Assembly (NCBI RefSeq): GCF_003417465.1
Contig: NZ_QVMV01000007.1
Span: forward strand, 1 to 64,000
Direction of reading: 5' to 3'
Source: Wenzhouxiangella sp. 15190
Lineage (GTDB): Bacteria > Pseudomonadota > Gammaproteobacteria > Xanthomonadales > Wenzhouxiangellaceae
DNA length: 64,000 nucleotides
The first letter of the stretch is position 1, and every line of letters begins with the position of its first letter. The notes under the pieces were generated by a model. It was not told the DNA's origin, ran no database searches, and saw only the letters and a program-made list of their open reading frames with translations. This document shows, piece by piece, positions 59,092 to 64,000 of the stretch. The position numbers and the translations under genes were made by a program.

Positions 59092-59377
59092 CGGTGATAT
59101 CTCCCTCGCCGGAGGTCGCCAGGTCGCGCATCTTGACCAGCTTGAGCACGGCGACGACAGTGATGAAGTTGATCAGGGCATAGACCAGGGCGACATCGAT
59201 GAGGTCGTCGTGGCCGGTGATGAAAACGATGAGGGCCACGCCGAGTACGGTCTTGGTTCCGAACACGTTGACGGCCAGAATGCGGTCGTAATTGGTCGGC
59301 CCGCGAAAAGCACGAACCAGCGACAGCGCCATGGTCAGGAAAACGGCCAGGATCGTGATGAGAAGTACCGTGTTCAT
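59084..59377 (-). CDS. mnhF: Na+/H+ antiporter subunit F
   Basis: A 97-residue MrpF subunit with three transmembrane helices. The conserved segments GPTNYDRILAVNVFGTKTV and DVALVYALINFITVVAV are present. It starts immediately after the mnhE stop and overlaps mnhG by eight bases, in line with the usual E-F-G order. Confidence 0.94.
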   Translation of the reverse strand: MNTVLLITILAVFLTMALSLVRAFRGPTNYDRILAVNVFGTKTVLGVALIVFITGHDDLIDVALVYALINFITVVAVLKLVKMRDLATSGEGDITDG

Positions 59378-59860
59378 TCAGTCGATCTCCCGGCCGCGCT
59401 CGAGCCAGCTGACCTTCGCGGCCATGCCGCCGCCCTCGATGCCGGCTGCCGAATGATCGTCGATGGCATGTACGTCGACAAAATCCGCTTCCAGCCGCAG
59501 CGTGATGGTGCCGGGCGTCAGCGTGATCGAGTTGGCGTAGGTGACCTTCGCCACCGGCGTCTTGTGCGGCACCGGCGCGCGGATCACCCGCGGCCGGATG
59601 CGCTGCGGTTGAAGCACCAGCCGGGCGATGTGCACGTTGGCCATGACGATCTGCCACACCAGCCAGCCCCAGTACACCGGTAGCCGCCAGGAATAGACGG
59701 CTGGGTTGTGTTCGGTGCCCACGACTTCCATGCGCGCGGACAGCCAGACCACCAGCAGCACGGAGGCCGCCCCCAGCGCCAGGATGACCGGCTTGTAGAC
59801 GCCTGAAATGCCGAGCCACAGGGCAGAGAGGATGATTGCGAGCGACAGGAAGTAACGCAT
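59378..59860 (-). CDS. mnhE: Na+/H+ antiporter subunit E
   Basis: A 160-residue MrpE subunit and probably the first gene of the operon. Two or three N-terminal helices (about 3-45 and 60-85) are followed by a cytoplasmic domain with the family motif YANSITLTPGTITL and HAIDD. A longer frame opens upstream, but the ATG at 59860 begins the first hydrophobic helix. The 49-bp gap to the cls stop codon is short; the operon promoter may lie there or transcription may continue from cls. Confidence 0.92.
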   Translation of the reverse strand: MRYFLSLAIILSALWLGISGVYKPVILALGAASVLLVVWLSARMEVVGTEHNPAVYSWRLPVYWGWLVWQIVMANVHIARLVLQPQRIRPRVIRAPVPHKTPVAKVTYANSITLTPGTITLRLEADFVDVHAIDDHSAAGIEGGGMAAKVSWLERGREID

Positions 59861-59909
59861 AAGAGCGGAAATTCTACCAAGTTCGGGGAGCGCGGCAACT
59901 GAATCGTGC

Positions 59910-61292
59910 TCAAAGGTAGGGCGTGAACAGCCAGCATGCCGCGTCGCGCAGGCGCACCGGGAATCGTCGGCCGTCGACTTCGGCCAGCGTGAGGTCGCGG
60001 CCGGCGGCGGCCGAGCGATCGATGTATTCGCCGAGATTCCGCGCCAGGCTTTCATCGTAGGCTTCCACCTGCAGTTCGAAGTTCAGGCGCAGACTGCGCG
60101 GATCCCAGTTGGCCGAGCCCACCAGGCTGTAGAAGTCGTCGACGACGAACAGTTTGCCGTGATTGAAGGGGGCCGGCTGCAGGTTTACGCGCACGCCGCG
60201 GAAAAGCAGCTCCCAAAGCATGTTGCGCGTCGCCCAGTCAATGTAGCGAAGGTTGCTTCGTTCCGGCAGTACCACTTGCACGTCGATGCCGCGAACGGCC
60301 GCTGCCTGCAGGGCCCCGATGAGCTCGCGTGGCGGCAGAAAGTAGGGCGTCATGATGCGAATCGAGTCGCGGGCGCTGGCAATGGCGGCCGCCAGCAACA
60401 TGGTCATGCGGTCGAGGTCCTCGTCCGGGCCGTCGGTCAGCACGCGGCAGGCCGCTTCGCCGCATTTCGTGTCGACATCTGGCTGATGATCCACCGCTTC
60501 GCCGGTGGCGAATTCCCAGGTGCGGTAGAACTCCAGTGTCAGCTGGCCCACCACCGGGCCCTGCAGCTGAAATTGCACGTCGGCCGTCGCTTGTGCCTCG
60601 CCCGGGCTGTCGACGCAATGCCGGTCGGAAATGTTCATGCCGCCGGTAAAAGCGACGCGGTCGTCGACCACCAGGATCTTGTGATGGTTTCTCAGGTTGA
60701 TCGAAAGTGAGGGTGGCACCAGGCGGGGCGGCAGGAAGCGGGCGGTTCGAATGCCGGCCCGGCGCAGGCGTTGGCTGGCGCGCGGTCGTGAGTACCATTC
60801 GCCCACGCCGTCGATGAGAACGCGCACGTCCACGCCGCGCCTGGCCGCCTCGGCCAGGGCCGTGCAGAACGAATGGCCGGTCCGGTCGTGGTCGAAGATG
60901 TAGGTCGTCAGGCAGATGTGGTGGCGGGCGTGCTCGATGGCATCGAGCATGGCCGGATAAGCCTGTTCGCCGTTGAAAAGCGGTTCCACCGCGTTTTGTC
61001 CGACGAGTGCATGCCGACTCAGTGCCTGGCCGCTGCGCGCCAGCTCGGTAAAGGTGGCCGGCAGGTCCTCCGGCAAGGGATGGACATGGGCTACCACCTC
61101 ACCACGCTCACCGGAACGCAACGGCGGCATGCTGAAGTTTTGGGCGCGGTTGCGCGTGCGGTTGAGGCCGAAGAACAGGTAGAGCAAAGGTCCGGCCAGC
61201 GGCGTGACGATGCACACGGCAATCCAGCCGAAGGCCCCGCGCGACTCTCGCTTGTACAAAAGGGCGTGCACCGCGGTGGCCGGTGCCAGCAC
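59910..61292 (-). CDS. cls: Cardiolipin synthase, phospholipase D type
   Basis: A ClsA-type synthase of at least 460 residues. After a membrane region (about 10-45, GWIAVCIVTPLAGPLLYLFFG) there are two HKD catalytic motifs, NHHKILVVDDRVAFTGGMN and NHGKLFVVDDFYSLVGSANWD, required for transfer between phospholipids. The listed GTG start would truncate the first membrane helix seen in relatives: in-frame sequence upstream encodes a hydrophobic SPETFFLLLFHAV segment that begins at a CTG (61331) after a stop, so initiation may occur there. It lies upstream of mnhE on the same strand. Confidence 0.92.
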   Translation of the reverse strand: MLAPATAVHALLYKRESRGAFGWIAVCIVTPLAGPLLYLFFGLNRTRNRAQNFSMPPLRSGERGEVVAHVHPLPEDLPATFTELARSGQALSRHALVGQNAVEPLFNGEQAYPAMLDAIEHARHHICLTTYIFDHDRTGHSFCTALAEAARRGVDVRVLIDGVGEWYSRPRASQRLRRAGIRTARFLPPRLVPPSLSINLRNHHKILVVDDRVAFTGGMNISDRHCVDSPGEAQATADVQFQLQGPVVGQLTLEFYRTWEFATGEAVDHQPDVDTKCGEAACRVLTDGPDEDLDRMTMLLAAAIASARDSIRIMTPYFLPPRELIGALQAAAVRGIDVQVVLPERSNLRYIDWATRNMLWELLFRGVRVNLQPAPFNHGKLFVVDDFYSLVGSANWDPRSLRLNFELQVEAYDESLARNLGEYIDRSAAAGRDLTLAEVDGRRFPVRLRDAACWLFTPYL

Positions 61293-61374
61293 GGCGTGGA
61301 AAAGCAGCAGGAAGAAGGTCTCCGGGCTCAGGGGCGTGGCCTATGCGAGGTGCCTGGGGTCATGATACGGACTC

Positions 61375-61447
61375 TGTGGCCGGTGGTCAGTGGTTTGTGC
61401 GTCTGACCACGGCCTACGGACCACAGACCACAGACCACCGGCCATAG
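61375..61447. repeat. Heptad-word palindromic element (GACCACA words)
   Basis: Between divergent cls and metK, the right arm is written in 7-base words (GACCACA twice, GACCACC, GGCCATA) and the left arm in the complementary style (GGTGGTC, AGTGGTT, TGTGCGT). The blocks 61377-61388 and 61433-61444 are perfectly complementary over 12 bases and continue with few mismatches. It lies in the space that must also hold promoters for cls and metK. Confidence 0.88.
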
Positions 61448-61520
61448 CCCTGGATGCATCCCCGATGGATCTGCGTTAGACTACTTATCTTTCTATCCCG
61501 ATTAAGAGATAAATAGAGCA

Positions 61521-62738
<1,218 letters not shown>

Positions 62739-62740
62739 AT

Positions 62741-62861
62741 GACAAAGTGTGAAGTGGCAATAAAAGTGTGAAGTGTTAAGTGTGAAGTGTTAAGAGGCGG
62801 GCATCCTGCTGGGTTTTTCTTTTCTTCACACTTCACACTTCCCACTTCACACTCAACTCTA
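62741..62861. repeat. Heptad-word palindromic element (TCACACT words)
   Basis: Between metK and ahcY, the left arm (62741-62794) has 7-base words AGTGTGA, AGTGTTA and drifted copies; the right arm (62824-62861) is complementary (TCACACT, TCCCACT, TCACACT). The centre includes a T-rich run (GGGTTTTTCTTTT). The words are the same heptamer as the array at the left edge of the window. The right arm ends about 25 bases before the ribosome binding site of ahcY. Confidence 0.93.
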
Positions 62862-62898
62862 ATTGCAACGAATTCAAATAGTAACGAGGAAATAACTT

Positions 62899-64000
62899 AT
62901 GAACGCTAATCCCGAAGACGTGAGAAAGAGCGTACTCTTCGACGAGCAGCTGGCCCCCACCGACAAGGACTTCTGTATCGCCGATCCGAGCCTGGCCGAC
63001 TTCGGTCGCAAGGAAATGAAGATTGCCGAGACGGAAATGCCGGGTCTGGTGCAGACCCGCGCCGAGTATGCCGACGACCAGCCGCTCAAGGGCGCGCGCA
63101 TCGCCGGTTCGCTGCACATGACGATCCAGACCGCCGTGCTCATCGAGACCCTGATCGAGCTCGGCGCTGAAGTGCGCTGGGCCTCGTGCAACATCTACTC
63201 GACGCAGGATCACGCCGCGGCCGCCATTGCCGAACGCGGCATCCCCGTTTTCGCCTTCAAGGGCGAGTCCCTGGACGAATACTGGGAGTTCACCCACCGC
63301 ATCTTCCAGTGGCCCGACGGCCAGACGGCCAACATGATTCTCGACGACGGCGGCGATGCCACCATGTTGCTCAACCTGGGCGCCCAGGCCGAGCAGGATC
63401 CGAGCGTCCTCGAGAATCCGGGCAGCGAGGAAGAGACGGCGCTGTTCGCCGCCATCAAGAAGCGTCTCGAGTCCAACCCCGGCTGGTACTCCCAAGCGCT
63501 CGAGAACATCCAGGGCGTGACCGAGGAAACCACCACCGGTGTCAATCGCCTCTACCGGATGGAGCGCGAGGGTACGCTGAAATTCCCGGCCATCAATGTC
63601 AACGATTCGGTCACCAAGTCGAAGTTCGACAACCTCTACGGCTGCCGCGAGTCGCTGGTCGACGCCATCAAGCGCGCCACCGACGTGATGGTTGCCGGCA
63701 AGACCGCCATCGTCTGTGGCTACGGTGACGTCGGCAAGGGTTCGGCCCAGTCGCTGAGGGCGTTGTCAGCCAACGTCTGGATCACGGAAGTCGATCCGAT
63801 CTGTGCCCTGCAGGCGGCCATGGAAGGCTACAAGGTGGTCAATCTCGAGGACGAAGGCGTGGTCGAATCAGCCGACATCTTCGTCACCGCTACCGGTAAC
63901 TACAACGTGATCAATCACGACCACATGCGTCGCATGAAGGACGAGGCAATCGTTTGCAACATCGGTCACTTCGATAACGAAATCGACGTGGCCAGCCTCG
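62899..64000 (+). CDS. ahcY: Adenosylhomocysteinase (partial, runs off window)
   Basis: The N-terminal 367 residues of S-adenosylhomocysteine hydrolase are present; the frame is open to the window end. The start ATG (62899) is preceded by GAGGA with good spacing. Conserved features include [14 protein letters not shown], the DDGGDAT segment, [26 protein letters not shown] and the NAD-binding loop [12 protein letters not shown]. It removes S-adenosylhomocysteine, the product of methyltransferases, using NAD. It is separated from metK by the palindromic element; no SAH riboswitch signature is seen in that gap. Confidence 0.97.
   Translation, partial: MNANPEDVRKSVLFDEQLAPTDKDFCIADPSLADFGRKEMKIAETEMPGLVQTRAEYADDQPLKGARIAGSLHMTIQTAVLIETLIELGAEVRWASCNIYSTQDHAAAAIAERGIPVFAFKGESLDEYWEFTHRIFQWPDGQTANMILDDGGDATMLLNLGAQAEQDPSVLENPGSEEETALFAAIKKRLESNPGWYSQALENIQGVTEETTTGVNRLYRMEREGTLKFPAINVNDSVTKSKFDNLYGCRESLVDAIKRATDVMVAGKTAIVCGYGDVGKGSAQSLRALSANVWITEVDPICALQAAMEGYKVVNLEDEGVVESADIFVTATGNYNVINHDHMRRMKDEAIVCNIGHFDNEIDVASL

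Noticed and set aside
61293-61520. SAM riboswitch upstream of metK
   Set aside because: No SAM-I, SAM-II or related core motif was recognised; a small inverted repeat near the start codon (TTATCT with AGATAA) is too weak to call.
62739-62898. SAH riboswitch upstream of ahcY
   Set aside because: SAH riboswitches precede ahcY in some gammaproteobacteria, but the gap here is filled by the heptad palindrome and I see no aptamer signature.

Overview
The window is GC-rich, gene-dense chromosome from a gammaproteobacterium. It carries aroQ-accB-accC, a Pil-Chp twitching chemosensory cluster next to gshB-tonB-yqgE-ruvX-pyrB (the neighbourhood seen at pilG in Pseudomonas aeruginosa), FadE, ZapE, cytochrome c5, UbiK and a cobalamin riboswitch in front of btuB. 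The pil cluster without pilH resembles Xylella more than Pseudomonas. A Xanthomonadales/Chromatiales-type lineage (for example Wenzhouxiangella-like) is my best guess from gene content only. There are no insertion sequences, phage genes or CRISPR arrays, and the genes look like vertically inherited core and signalling genes.

Layout. 1-2.45 kb: dehydroquinase and the acetyl-CoA carboxylase biotin subunits. 2.66-12.1 kb (minus): pilG-pilI-pilJ-chpA-chpC. 12.3-16.0 kb (plus): gshB, tonB-like, yqgE, ruvX, pyrB, with several start/stop overlaps. 16.2-19.7 kb: ubiK, PII protein, an M1 lipoprotein aminopeptidase, sufT. 19.7-21.9 kb: btuB and its B12 riboswitch. 22-26 kb: FadE and an alpha/beta hydrolase, divergent from a TetR regulator. 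26.2-29.6 kb: ZapE, hydrolase, AcpH, cytochrome c5, a membrane protein. 29.8-46.7 kb: a signalling block with five c-di-GMP turnover proteins, a hybrid histidine kinase, a tRNA-Arg, and a DsrE / desaturase / ArsR-rhodanese group. 46.7-51.9 kb: queC, a Ser/Thr kinase with TPRs, an SLC13 permease. 52-61.3 kb: a Rieske protein, a ten-gene Mrp-like antiporter operon (minus) and a cardiolipin synthase. 61.5-64 kb: metK and ahcY (cut by the window end), the S-adenosylmethionine cycle.

How genes work together. Pil-Chp proteins and the TonB-like protein point to type IV pilus surface motility, and the many diguanylate cyclases and phosphodiesterases (sensing through periplasmic, MASE1, hemerythrin, TPR and phosphorelay inputs) suggest that surface and redox cues are integrated into c-di-GMP. 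The Mrp-like complex is probably a cation/proton antiporter.

The most unexplained signal is not a gene. Eight intergenic sites carry imperfect palindromes or single arms built of tandem 7-9 bp words, with a different word at most sites (TCACACT, CGAAATA, CAATTTT, CACGGAAGA, CCAACCAG, GACCACA and others). Their arms are reverse complements of each other. They lie between convergent, tandem and divergent genes alike, so simple transcription termination does not account for all of them.
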